From NCBI GenBank assembly GCA_964508715.1, contig CAZDUX010000009.1:74438-138437 (forward strand): a DNA stretch of 64,000 bases, written 5' to 3'. The notes beneath the pieces were generated by a model. The model had not been told where the DNA came from and did not search any database. It saw only the letters and a program-made list of their open reading frames with translations. Every line of letters begins with the position of its first letter. Position 1 is the stretch's first letter. Below are positions 43,556-52,189 of this stretch, piece after piece. This DNA comes from JAKALX01 sp964508715. Lineage in GTDB: Bacteria > Chloroflexota > Dehalococcoidia > Tepidiformales > Tepidiformaceae. The position numbers and the translations under genes were made by a program.

Positions 43556-43921
43556 CCTTCCACTTTGACCCGCGCAGGGGCACGGGTGCCACACCGTTTT
43601 GTTACAACTTCGGCAACTCGGGCCGGGGAGGAAATGTCTCTTGCCATTGACCACGTGCTCAAAGCTTCGCATGCACCACCGCGTTCGCAGCAAGTGCCGG
43701 CGAACTCGTGGATGTCATCGCGAGCCCTGCCTGGGACCGTTCCCGGGGCGAAATCCCTCAGCGGTCCGAAGAGACCGGCGGCTGAAGATGGTAGGCGAGA
43801 GTCTCGCACAGGCATTCCCGAATTGGATTCGAAAGTATGACATGACTGACTGGTTTCGGCCCAATGACTTTCACCTTTGCGTTAAGGTGTGCTAGGCTCG
43901 TGGTCACTGAGGGGTATCTGC
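43556..43921. other. Spacer with weak promoter-like elements
   Basis: 366 bases between a divergent pair. No supported gene; ORFs here lack coding character. TTCACC (43870-43875) and TAGGCT (43893-43898), 17 apart, could be a promoter for the ABC exporter, at low confidence. Confidence 0.35.
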
Positions 43922-45829
43922 GTGCGTTATCTAATTCGGTTGATGCGGTTCTTCAAACCGTACAAATGGGGCCTCAGCCTGGGCTTCTTCTCGGTGCTGG
44001 CGGCGGGCGTATTCACAATGGCAAGCCCGGTCCTCGTGGGTTACGCGATCGAGTTCGGCCTCAACCCCGTGAAGGAGAACGGCAAGGTTGTCGGGCTCGA
44101 CGGGAATGTTGGCCTGCTGGTGCTCGCGTGCGCGGCGATCATCGTCTTCGCCATCGGCCGTGGGCTGAGCCAGTTTGGCCAGCAGTACCTGGGTGAATCC
44201 ATCGGTCAGAAGATCGCCTACGACATTCGGAACGAGATCTACGACAACCTGCAGCGGCTTTCGTATTCGTACCACGACAAGGTGCAGACGGGCCAAATCA
44301 TGTCACGCGTCACCCAGGATGTGGAAGGCATCCGGATGTTCGTGAACATGGGCTTCCTGCGGTCGCTTTACATCATCGTGGTGTTGCTCGTCTCGATCGT
44401 CGGCATGTTCGTGATCAACTGGCAGCTCGCGCTGGTTTCGATCGTGACGCTGCCGTTCATTGGCTGGCGGTCGTTCGTGCTCTCGCACAAGGTGCGGCCC
44501 ATCTGGTTGCAGGTGCAGGAGAACATCGCCGAGGTGACCCGTGTAGCCGAAGAGGCACTCACGGGCATCCGCGTCGTGAAGGCGTTCAGCCGCGAGGACT
44601 TTGAATCGGCCAAGTTCGAAGCTGCTTCGCACAAGCAGGCCGACCTGAGCTACACGGCGTCGCGGATCATGGCGAACAACCAGCCATTGCTCCAGGCGCT
44701 GGGCGCGCTCCAGATCGCGATCACGGTGGGGGTTGGGGCTTACTTCATCACGCAGGGAACGCTCTCGGCAGCTGGTCTCCTGACGTTCACCCTCTGGCTG
44801 AACCTGCTCCAACTCCCGGTACGGCAGATCGGTTTCGCAATCACGTTCATCGCCCGCTGCATCTCCTCGTCAGAGCGCATCTTCGAACTGCTCGATGCGC
44901 AATCCGCCGTGCAGGAGAAGCCTGGCGCCCCACCCCTCACGAACGTCCAGGGCCACGTGCGATTCGAGAATGTTGCATTCGGCTATGACAGCCTGAGTGC
45001 GGTGTTGCAGAACGTCGATATCGACGCGACGCCGGGCAAGGTGATCGCACTCCTCGGCCCCGCCGGGAGCGGCAAATCGACGGTTGTGAACCTCATCCCA
45101 AGGTTCTACGACGTGACCGAGGGACGTATCACGATCGATGGGACCGATATCCGCGACGTGACGATCGAGTCGCTTCGGCGGAACATCGGCATCGTCCAGC
45201 AGGATGTGTTCCTTTTCATCGGCACCATCCGCGACAACATCGCCTACGGCCGGCCCGATGCGACGCAGGAGGAGATCGAGCGCGCGGCGAAAGCGGCTCG
45301 CATCCACGACTTCATCATGAGCCTGCCGTACGGCTACGACGAATGGGTGGGCGAGCGTGGGGTAACGCTTTCCGGGGGTCAGAAGCAGCGTATCGCCATC
45401 GCGCGGACACTCCTGCTCGACCCGAAGATCCTGATCTTTGACGACTCGACGGCTTCGGTTGATGCGCAGACCGAGTTCCTCATCCAGCAGGCACTGCAGG
45501 AGTTGATGCAGGGGCGGACGACGTTCGTCATCGCGCAGCGCCTTCGAACGATCATGCGGGCCGACGAAATCGTGGTTCTCGAACGCGGCCACGTGGTCGA
45601 GCGGGGTAAGCACGACGAGCTCATCCACCATGAGGGGCTCTACCGCCGGATCTATGAACTCGAGCTCAAGGACCAGCAGGAAGCGCTCGGCGAGATCGTG
45701 CACCAGCGGCAGGAGGCAGCGGCGGTGGCGGCCAGCGCCAATGGCGCACACGGCGGTGCCAACGGCCACATCGAGGATGCGGCGCACGCACTCCAGCCGG
45801 CCCAATCGGCGGGGGGAGGTGCGGCGTGA
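43922..45829 (+). CDS. ABC exporter subunit, degenerate NBD (heterodimer)
   Basis: 635 aa: six transmembrane segments (residues ~10-310) plus ATPase. Walker A GPAGSGKST, signature LSGGQ, but Walker B is ILIFDDSTASVD (Asp replacing the catalytic Glu) and the H-loop is FVIAQRLRT (Gln for His). So its own site cannot hydrolyse normally. The tail is Ala/Gly-rich. GTG at 43922 follows GAGGGG. Pairs with the next gene, 52 nt downstream. Confidence 0.95.
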   Translation: MRYLIRLMRFFKPYKWGLSLGFFSVLAAGVFTMASPVLVGYAIEFGLNPVKENGKVVGLDGNVGLLVLACAAIIVFAIGRGLSQFGQQYLGESIGQKIAYDIRNEIYDNLQRLSYSYHDKVQTGQIMSRVTQDVEGIRMFVNMGFLRSLYIIVVLLVSIVGMFVINWQLALVSIVTLPFIGWRSFVLSHKVRPIWLQVQENIAEVTRVAEEALTGIRVVKAFSREDFESAKFEAASHKQADLSYTASRIMANNQPLLQALGALQIAITVGVGAYFITQGTLSAAGLLTFTLWLNLLQLPVRQIGFAITFIARCISSSERIFELLDAQSAVQEKPGAPPLTNVQGHVRFENVAFGYDSLSAVLQNVDIDATPGKVIALLGPAGSGKSTVVNLIPRFYDVTEGRITIDGTDIRDVTIESLRRNIGIVQQDVFLFIGTIRDNIAYGRPDATQEEIERAAKAARIHDFIMSLPYGYDEWVGERGVTLSGGQKQRIAIARTLLLDPKILIFDDSTASVDAQTEFLIQQALQELMQGRTTFVIAQRLRTIMRADEIVVLERGHVVERGKHDELIHHEGLYRRIYELELKDQQEALGEIVHQRQEAAAVAASANGAHGGANGHIEDAAHALQPAQSAGGGAA

Positions 45830-45881
45830 CGACCGATACCAGACGGAGTTGCCACGGGAACGTCCAGAAAGGGAAGAACTA

Positions 45882-47855
45882 ATGGGCATGTGGGGAGGGG
45901 GTGCCGGTGCCGGTGGCTGGAGCCAGGGCATTGGCGGCCAATCGAACGGGCCACGAGCCGCGCGCAACAGCGACGGCTGGGATGACGACTACCTGGGCAA
46001 GGTCTACGACGCGAAGGTCGTGCAGCGTGTCTGGCCGTACCTCGCCGAGTTCAAGCTGCAGGCGGCGCTTGCCTTCACGATGATGATTATCTTCGCGGCG
46101 TCGAGCTTCGCAGCGCCGCTCCTCGTTGGCCTCGCCGTGCAGGCGGGCATCGACCACGAGGGAACACGCGTTGCCTGGCTCTGCGGCGGACTGGTCGGGC
46201 TCGCGGTTGTGCAGTTCATCTCCAGTTACATCCAGCAGATCACGACTGCATGGATCGGAACGCGCATCCTCCTGCGCCTTCGGGCGGAGATGTACGACCA
46301 CATGGTCGGTCTCTCCCTCTCGTTCTACGACGAGATGGAAGTCGGGCGGATGATCAGCCGCCTGACGAGCGACGTGCAGGTTGTGAATGACCTCCTGACG
46401 ACCGGCTCGCTCACTTCGCTATCGAATATCGTCGGGGTGGTTGTCGTCGTCGGCATCCTGTTCGCCGTGAACTGGGAGCTGGCGCTCGTGACGCTCGCCG
46501 TCGTGCCGCCGCTCATCCTGGTGATGATGTACTGGTCCAAGCATGCGCGGCAGGCGTTCATCAATGTCCGGGTGAAGTTGAGCGCTCTTTACGGCACGTT
46601 GGCGGAGAACGTATCGGGTGTGCGCGCGGTGCAATCGATGTCGCGCGAGGGCGAGAATATTCGCCGGTTCGATGCGCTGAACCAGGAGAACCGGAACGCG
46701 AACATCTGGGCCGGGATGCTGAGTGCTGCCGTCATGCCGATCATCGAGCTCGCGGTCGCGATTGCGACGGCCGCGGTCATCATCGTTGGGGGCGTGCGCG
46801 CAATCCATGCCGAGACGGTCGACGTGGCGGCACTGATCGGTACACTGACGGCGTTTACCCTCTACGTGAACCGCTTCTTCGACCCGATCCGTGACCTGAC
46901 GCTGCAGTACACGATGTTCCAGCGGGCCATGGCCGGTGGCGAACGCATCTTCGAGGTGCTGGACACACCGGCGCGCATCGTCGACAAGCCCGATGCGATT
47001 GAGCTGGAGACAGTCGAGGGGCGCGTCGATTTCGACCACGTGTACTTCCACTACGTCGAGGGGATCCCGATCCTCCAGGACATCGACCTCAAGGTGGAGC
47101 CTGGCGAGACGATCGCGTTCGTGGGCCACACTGGTGCGGGCAAGACAACCATCACATCGCTCGTGAGCCGCGGCTACGAAGTGACCGGCGGAGCCATCCG
47201 CGTGGATGGGCACGATATCCGCGATATCAAGCGGCGGTCGCTCACGAAGCACATGGGCGTGGTGCTGCAGCAGCCGTACCTGTTTAGCGGAACGATCAAG
47301 GAGAACATCACCTACGGGCGGCCGGACGCGACTGACGAAGAGGTGGCTGCAGCGGCGAAGGCTGTTGGTGCAGACGACTTCATTGCGCGGCTGCCCGACA
47401 AGTACGACACGGTGCTGCAGCAGCGTGGGCAGAACCTCTCGGTCGGGCAGCGGCAGCTCATCAGCTTTGCGCGGGCGATTCTCGCGGCGCCGCGGATCCT
47501 GGTTCTCGACGAGGCGACGGCGTACGTCGACACGCAGACCGAGGTCATCATCCAACGGGCGTTGCGGGAACTGCTCAAGGACCGGACATCGTTCGTCATT
47601 GCGCACCGTCTTTCGACGATTCGCGAGGCGAACCGGATCGTGGTGCTGGACCAGGGGAAGATCGTGGAGATCGGGTCGCACGCCGAGCTCCTGGCGAGGG
47701 GTGGCGTCTATGCGAACCTCTACCGGATGACGTACGAGCAGGAGCAGGCAGCGAAGGCCGAGGCGATGGCGGGCGAAGACGCTGCATTCGCCAAGCGGCG
47801 GCGGGGTGAGGTGATGGCGCCGAGTGCGAGCCCGGCGGGAGGCGGCGGGCAGTAA
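45882..47855 (+). CDS. ABC exporter subunit, catalytic partner
   Basis: 657 aa. An N-terminal Gly-rich leader, six transmembrane segments, then the ATPase: Walker A GHTGAGKTT, Walker B ILVLDEATAYVD with Glu, H-loop AHRLS intact, but signature LSVGQ instead of LSGGQ. In heterodimeric exporters (TM287/288-type) the bad site is made from the Walker/H-loop of one and the signature of the other subunit, and these two genes fit exactly. Substrate unknown: could be lipid, drug or peptide. Same operon as its partner. Confidence 0.95.
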   Translation: MGMWGGGAGAGGWSQGIGGQSNGPRAARNSDGWDDDYLGKVYDAKVVQRVWPYLAEFKLQAALAFTMMIIFAASSFAAPLLVGLAVQAGIDHEGTRVAWLCGGLVGLAVVQFISSYIQQITTAWIGTRILLRLRAEMYDHMVGLSLSFYDEMEVGRMISRLTSDVQVVNDLLTTGSLTSLSNIVGVVVVVGILFAVNWELALVTLAVVPPLILVMMYWSKHARQAFINVRVKLSALYGTLAENVSGVRAVQSMSREGENIRRFDALNQENRNANIWAGMLSAAVMPIIELAVAIATAAVIIVGGVRAIHAETVDVAALIGTLTAFTLYVNRFFDPIRDLTLQYTMFQRAMAGGERIFEVLDTPARIVDKPDAIELETVEGRVDFDHVYFHYVEGIPILQDIDLKVEPGETIAFVGHTGAGKTTITSLVSRGYEVTGGAIRVDGHDIRDIKRRSLTKHMGVVLQQPYLFSGTIKENITYGRPDATDEEVAAAAKAVGADDFIARLPDKYDTVLQQRGQNLSVGQRQLISFARAILAAPRILVLDEATAYVDTQTEVIIQRALRELLKDRTSFVIAHRLSTIREANRIVVLDQGKIVEIGSHAELLARGGVYANLYRMTYEQEQAAKAEAMAGEDAAFAKRRRGEVMAPSASPAGGGGQ

Positions 47856-47882
47856 CGCCGCTCCTGCGCAAAGAACCACGCG

Positions 47883-47920
47883 ACAAGCCCCGGATGGCAC
47901 ACGCCTTCGCCGGGGCTTGT
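47883..47920 (+). terminator. Terminator after ABC exporter operon
   Basis: 11-bp stem ACAAGCCCCGG / CCGGGGCTTGT with a 16-nt loop, followed by TAGTCTCT. Located between convergent genes; weak T tract. Confidence 0.55.
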
Positions 47921-47934
47921 TAGTCTCTCGAGGG

Positions 47935-49344
47935 TTACTGCAGGGTATCGAAGGCGGTCCTGGGTATCCAACCGACCTCTCCAGCCGGGAGTTGCAGAGC
48001 ACGCCAGGCATCGTAGTCCGGGGGCTGCGGGTCGGTCGGTGGGTTCGGAATGGGCCGCAGGAGTACGCCATCCTTGAAGCATGCTTTGAGTTGCGAGCTT
48101 TCGGAGGGCTGGGCGCGAACGGGCAGGCAATCCTCGCCGTTTGTCTTGACGCGTACCATGGGCCCCGCAATTGCACCGATGACGTCGTTTCGGTCCGGCT
48201 TGCCGTTCCCGGGGAGGAAGGGGCCGGCGATGGGGGTGACCGTACCGGTGTCGGCGTTGTAGAGGAATGGGAGCGAGAACTGCCCATAGGGTTCTGCGGA
48301 TGGGAGGCCATAGGTGTTGCCGGGGAATATCGCAGTACCGGCGATGGTTGGCGGCGTAACCGCCGGGAGCAGAGCCGCGAAATGGAACCACCCGAGACTC
48401 GGGATGGCAAAGGCGGAAGAGACGGTGCCATGGGAGTCGAGGTGGAGGAGCAGCGTGTCCGAGGTTCCCGGCTGGATAGCCACCACGTGATTGCCCGATG
48501 ACCCTGTTGCCACGCCCGAGATGAAGGCACCCGGCCGGGTGGCCGTCCCGGAAACAGCCGCGTAGTCAAAGTGCAGTGATCCGTCCCTATTCCAGAGGTG
48601 CGCCCGGTCGTAGACAGCCCAGAGCCAATCCGGGCCCTGTCCGGCGGGGGCTACATACGGGCCGGCATCCACGGGCGGCGCCAGGCGGCGATTACCGGGG
48701 ATCTCGAGGAAGTAGGATGGGACTTTACCGGTGGCATCGCGGACCTGCTCAATCACGCGAAGGAGGACGCCCTTCTCGGTAAGTGCGACCGGGAAGACCC
48801 AGCCATCGATGCGCGCAATCTCGGTCCACGTGATCCCGCCGTCGCGCGACTCTCGAACCGCGACGCGGGCATCGGGGTAGAGGTCGCCGCCCATGCCGCC
48901 GCACCAGCCGCGAACGCATTCGCCGAGGACGATGTGCGAGGCATCGGGACTGACAACGGTGGAAGTGATGTAGCCATCGGGCATTTCTGATGGACGGAAC
49001 AGCACATCGGTGTGGGGAACACCGGTGCCATCGAACCAGACGCGGTCGAGCCCGGTGATTGAACCGTCGCAATTGATGCAGCCGCGTTCGACGATGAAGG
49101 CGATGTTGGGCAAAGAAGCGACGGCCGGGGCGATTACTCCCCGGGCGACTTGTGTGGCGCCGATGAGGAGCCCAGGCTCGGTTCCTGGCCCGGGCGGCGT
49201 GGCTGTTGCGGCTGTCGGAAGGGCCGTTGCCAGCGCAGTGTTGTGCGGAGATGGGGTGGCGGCGTGATTCGAACCGCCGGTGCACGAGACGGCGCCAGCG
49301 ACCACTGCAACCAACAGAAGGACCGCGATCCGGGGAACCTGCAT
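47935..49344 (-). CDS. Secreted lipoprotein with BNR/sialidase-like repeat
   Basis: 469 aa. Lipoprotein signal IAVLLLVAVVAGAVSC, then a Thr/Pro-rich spacer. At least one BNR-type motif (SRDGGITW) suggests a beta-propeller exposed at the surface, and six Cys in the first half may form disulfides. No catalytic assignment. ATG at 49344 with GAGG eight bases upstream, divergent from the enoyl-CoA hydratase. Confidence 0.75.
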   Translation of the reverse strand: MQVPRIAVLLLVAVVAGAVSCTGGSNHAATPSPHNTALATALPTAATATPPGPGTEPGLLIGATQVARGVIAPAVASLPNIAFIVERGCINCDGSITGLDRVWFDGTGVPHTDVLFRPSEMPDGYITSTVVSPDASHIVLGECVRGWCGGMGGDLYPDARVAVRESRDGGITWTEIARIDGWVFPVALTEKGVLLRVIEQVRDATGKVPSYFLEIPGNRRLAPPVDAGPYVAPAGQGPDWLWAVYDRAHLWNRDGSLHFDYAAVSGTATRPGAFISGVATGSSGNHVVAIQPGTSDTLLLHLDSHGTVSSAFAIPSLGWFHFAALLPAVTPPTIAGTAIFPGNTYGLPSAEPYGQFSLPFLYNADTGTVTPIAGPFLPGNGKPDRNDVIGAIAGPMVRVKTNGEDCLPVRAQPSESSQLKACFKDGVLLRPIPNPPTDPQPPDYDAWRALQLPAGEVGWIPRTAFDTLQ

Positions 49345-49504
49345 GTCGACGACCTCATCCCCCCGCATGGGTAGTATCGGGCGCACGTCCAGCCGTTGGG
49401 GCGGGGCGAACGGTCCAATGCAGGGGACCCACCTGTTCGAACGGTGGGGGTTTGCCATTTGTTCCCATCGACAGGCGGGGCGTGGATTTCGGACAATCGG
49501 GGGC

Positions 49505-50263
49505 ATGATTCGCTACGAGACTGACGGACCCATCGCCATCGTCACCATCGACCGGCCGGAGGTGCGCAACGCAGTCGACCGGCCGCACGCAGAGGAGCTC
49601 GCCGCAGCGTTTCGACGGTTCGAGGCGGACGAGGCGCTCCATGTGGCGGTCCTTACGGGGACGGGCGGGACGTTCTGCGCGGGGGCTGACCTGAAGGCGG
49701 TGAGTGAGGCGCGGGGGAATCGCGTTGGCGAGACGGGGGATGGGCCGATGGGGCCCACGCGGATGCTGCTGTCGAAGCCGGTGATCGCGGCAGTCGAGGG
49801 ATATGCGGTGGCAGGTGGGCTCGAACTGGCGGCGTGGTGTGACATGCGGGTCGCGGCGGAGGATGCCGTTTTCGGGGTGTTCTGCCGGAGATGGGGGGTA
49901 CCGCTGGTGGATGGCGGGACGATCCGGCTAACGCGGCTCATCGGGCAGAGCCACGCGCTGGACCTGATCCTCACGGGGCGCGGCGTCTCGGGAGACGAGG
50001 CGCGGATGATGGGGCTCGCAAACCGCATCGTTGCCAAAGGGCAGGCGCTGGAGGCGGCGACGGAACTGGCTCGCCAGGTGGCGGCGTTCCCGCAGCGGTG
50101 CATGCGAGCGGACCGGATGTCGAGCTACGAGCAGTGGTCGCTACCGATCGACGAGGCGCTCGTGAATGAGTACCGGCACGGGTTCGGGGTCATTGACTCG
50201 GGCGAGACGCGGGAAGGGGCAACGAGGTTCGCGCAGGGGGCCGGGCGCCACGGAGCCTTCTGA
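49505..50263 (+). CDS. Enoyl-CoA hydratase/isomerase (crotonase) family
   Basis: 252 aa. Oxyanion motifs GTFCAGADLKA and AVEGYAVAGGLELAAWCDMRVA; second catalytic region CRRWGVPLVDGGTIRL, where the first catalytic Glu is replaced, so it may not be a classic hydratase (isomerase or hydrolase equally possible). ATG at 49505. Could work with the acyl-CoA dehydrogenase at 53.8 kb. Confidence 0.88.
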   Translation: MIRYETDGPIAIVTIDRPEVRNAVDRPHAEELAAAFRRFEADEALHVAVLTGTGGTFCAGADLKAVSEARGNRVGETGDGPMGPTRMLLSKPVIAAVEGYAVAGGLELAAWCDMRVAAEDAVFGVFCRRWGVPLVDGGTIRLTRLIGQSHALDLILTGRGVSGDEARMMGLANRIVAKGQALEAATELARQVAAFPQRCMRADRMSSYEQWSLPIDEALVNEYRHGFGVIDSGETREGATRFAQGAGRHGAF

Positions 50264-50308
50264 GAGCCACCCGGCCGCACGGCAGGTTCGCAGGGGCACT
50301 CGCGGGAC

Positions 50309-51208
50309 TCACGGGTTGGGAGGAGTGGCGGCGCGCTTTGCGACAGGTGAGTCCGCCTCGGCCGGCTGCCCGGAACGATGGTGCCATCGCACGATGCCGG
50401 CAAACGACCATTCGCGGCTACCGGTCGAGACGTCGCGGCGTTCGAAGTTGAAGACGGCCCACATAAAAAAGGCGGCCGCAGCACAGAGCAGAAGCAGGCT
50501 TCGCCACCACTGGATTCCATCGACAATGACCTTCGAAGAATCGGCCCAATAAAACGGGGAGAGCTTCTGGGGCCACTCGAGGTAGCTCGCCATGGGGCCG
50601 ATGAGCTGGAGGAAATAGGCGACGACGAGGATGCCAATGGTGAACATGCTGGCGAGGGAGCGATTGGGAAAGGTGACACCGGCCCAGACCGCAATCATGG
50701 CGAAGAGGAGGACGAGCGGAACCGTGGAGGCAGTCGCTTCGAAGAGGCGAACAGGGCCGATGGAGAAGTCGACGAACGGCTTGACGACATAGAACCCGAG
50801 CACAGAGAGGACGATGCCCATGGAGGTAGCGACAGCGATACCGGCCGCTTTTTCGAGGAGAAGCCGGCGACGGGAGACGGGCTGGGCGAGGAGGATATCC
50901 ATGGTCCCGGCGGCCTCCTCGCCAGCCGTCGTGCCGGTGCCAGCAATCACTGCGACGGTGATGAAGAGGAGCGGTACCCAGGAGTACCACTCGGCATTAA
51001 TGAACCCCTCGGGCGAGTCGATCGTCAGGCCCTTGCCGATCATTCCCTCAAGGGCGGCGGGTATCTTGAAATCCACGAGAGAGTCGCGGTAGCTGGGGAA
51101 GAGGAGGAGGTCCATTGCTCCGACGGCGGCGGCAACGAGGGCCATCATGAGGACCGCGGCGAGGTGGTCGCGGAAGGACTTGCGGAGATTTGGGAAACGG
51201 CGGTTCAT
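50309..51208 (-). CDS. ABC-2 type transporter permease
   Basis: 299 aa, six transmembrane segments with a large extracellular loop (DFKIPAALEGMIGKGLTIDSPEGFINAEWYS) after the first, and the EEAAGTMDILLAQPVSRRRLLLEK coupling motif typical of NatB/YhaP-like permeases. Start overlaps the ATPase stop by four bases, so they form one unit. Substrate unknown. Confidence 0.9.
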   Translation of the reverse strand: MNRRFPNLRKSFRDHLAAVLMMALVAAAVGAMDLLLFPSYRDSLVDFKIPAALEGMIGKGLTIDSPEGFINAEWYSWVPLLFITVAVIAGTGTTAGEEAAGTMDILLAQPVSRRRLLLEKAAGIAVATSMGIVLSVLGFYVVKPFVDFSIGPVRLFEATASTVPLVLLFAMIAVWAGVTFPNRSLASMFTIGILVVAYFLQLIGPMASYLEWPQKLSPFYWADSSKVIVDGIQWWRSLLLLCAAAAFFMWAVFNFERRDVSTGSREWSFAGIVRWHHRSGQPAEADSPVAKRAATPPNP

Positions 51209-52104
51209 ACCGCTACTCCCTCGTAGTAGGCAAGCAGGATCTCGTCGAGCGTCGGCTGCTCAGTCTTGAGATCGGCGACGTGGTAGTTGGCCAGCGCCTT
51301 GAGAAGGCCGTCCATCTCACCAGTGACCTCGAACTCAACCTCCACGCGTGATCGCCCGATCTCCTTCACGTTGCGGAGTGTGAAGGCCGAAGGTGGCGGC
51401 GCCGTGTCGGCGAAGCTGACGACGACGTGGCGGAGGCCACGCGCCTTGAGTTCGGAAACGGGCTGGACCGTCACGAGGCGGCCCTCGCGAAGGATGCCGA
51501 CACGCTCACAGATCTGCTCTACCTCGCTCATCACGTGCGAGGAGAAGAACACCGTTACCCCGCGTGCGGTCATGCGACGAAGGATGTCCCAGACGGTGCG
51601 CTGCATAATCGGGTCGAGGCCCGACGTGGGCTCATCCCAGAGAAGGACCCTGGGGTCGCCGAGGAGGGCGATGAGGACGCCGAGCTTCTGGCGGTTGCCT
51701 TTCGAGTATGTGCCGGTGTGCTTATCGAGGTCGAGATCGAGGTTGTTCGCGACGTCGTGGACGAATGCCATGTCGGTGGGGCGAAGGCGCATGGAGGCGA
51801 AGAGTTCCACCGTCTCGTGGCCGCGGAGGCCGGGATAGAGGCGAAGCTCGCCGGGGAGATAGCCGCACAGGTCGCGCACCTGCCGGGACTGGCGCTGGCA
51901 ATCCAATCCCAGGATCTCGGCGCGGCCGGTAGTGGGGCGGATGAGGTCGAGCAGGAGGCGAATGGCCGTGCTCTTTCCGGCGCCGTTCGGGCCGAGGAAG
52001 CCAAAGATCTCGCCCTGCTCGACCTGGAGGCTGAGCGAATCGAGGGCAAGGACGCGGCCATAGCGTTTGCCCAGGGATTCGGTGCGAATAGCAGGTACGG
52101 CCAT
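51205..52104 (-). CDS. ABC transporter ATP-binding protein (ABC-2 type)
   Basis: 299 aa. Walker A LGPNGAGKSTAIR, signature YSKGNRQK (degenerate LSGGQ, common in this subgroup), Walker B VLLWDEPTSGLD, H-loop FFSSHVMSE. C-terminal DUF4162-like region. Energises the permease translated immediately after it. Confidence 0.93.
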   Translation of the reverse strand: MAVPAIRTESLGKRYGRVLALDSLSLQVEQGEIFGFLGPNGAGKSTAIRLLLDLIRPTTGRAEILGLDCQRQSRQVRDLCGYLPGELRLYPGLRGHETVELFASMRLRPTDMAFVHDVANNLDLDLDKHTGTYSKGNRQKLGVLIALLGDPRVLLWDEPTSGLDPIMQRTVWDILRRMTARGVTVFFSSHVMSEVEQICERVGILREGRLVTVQPVSELKARGLRHVVVSFADTAPPPSAFTLRNVKEIGRSRVEVEFEVTGEMDGLLKALANYHVADLKTEQPTLDEILLAYYEGVAV

Positions 52105-52189
52105 GCCTGCATGCTACTGGTTGTGCGCGCGGCCAACGAATCGTCACCCGTGTCTGGCCTGGCTCATACGGCCGCCAGACCTTCCGGAG

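Noticed and set aside
43632..43840. Possible 68-aa ORF starting after GAGGAA
   Set aside because: Composition is not protein-like, no homologue recalled, and it sits in a divergent spacer.
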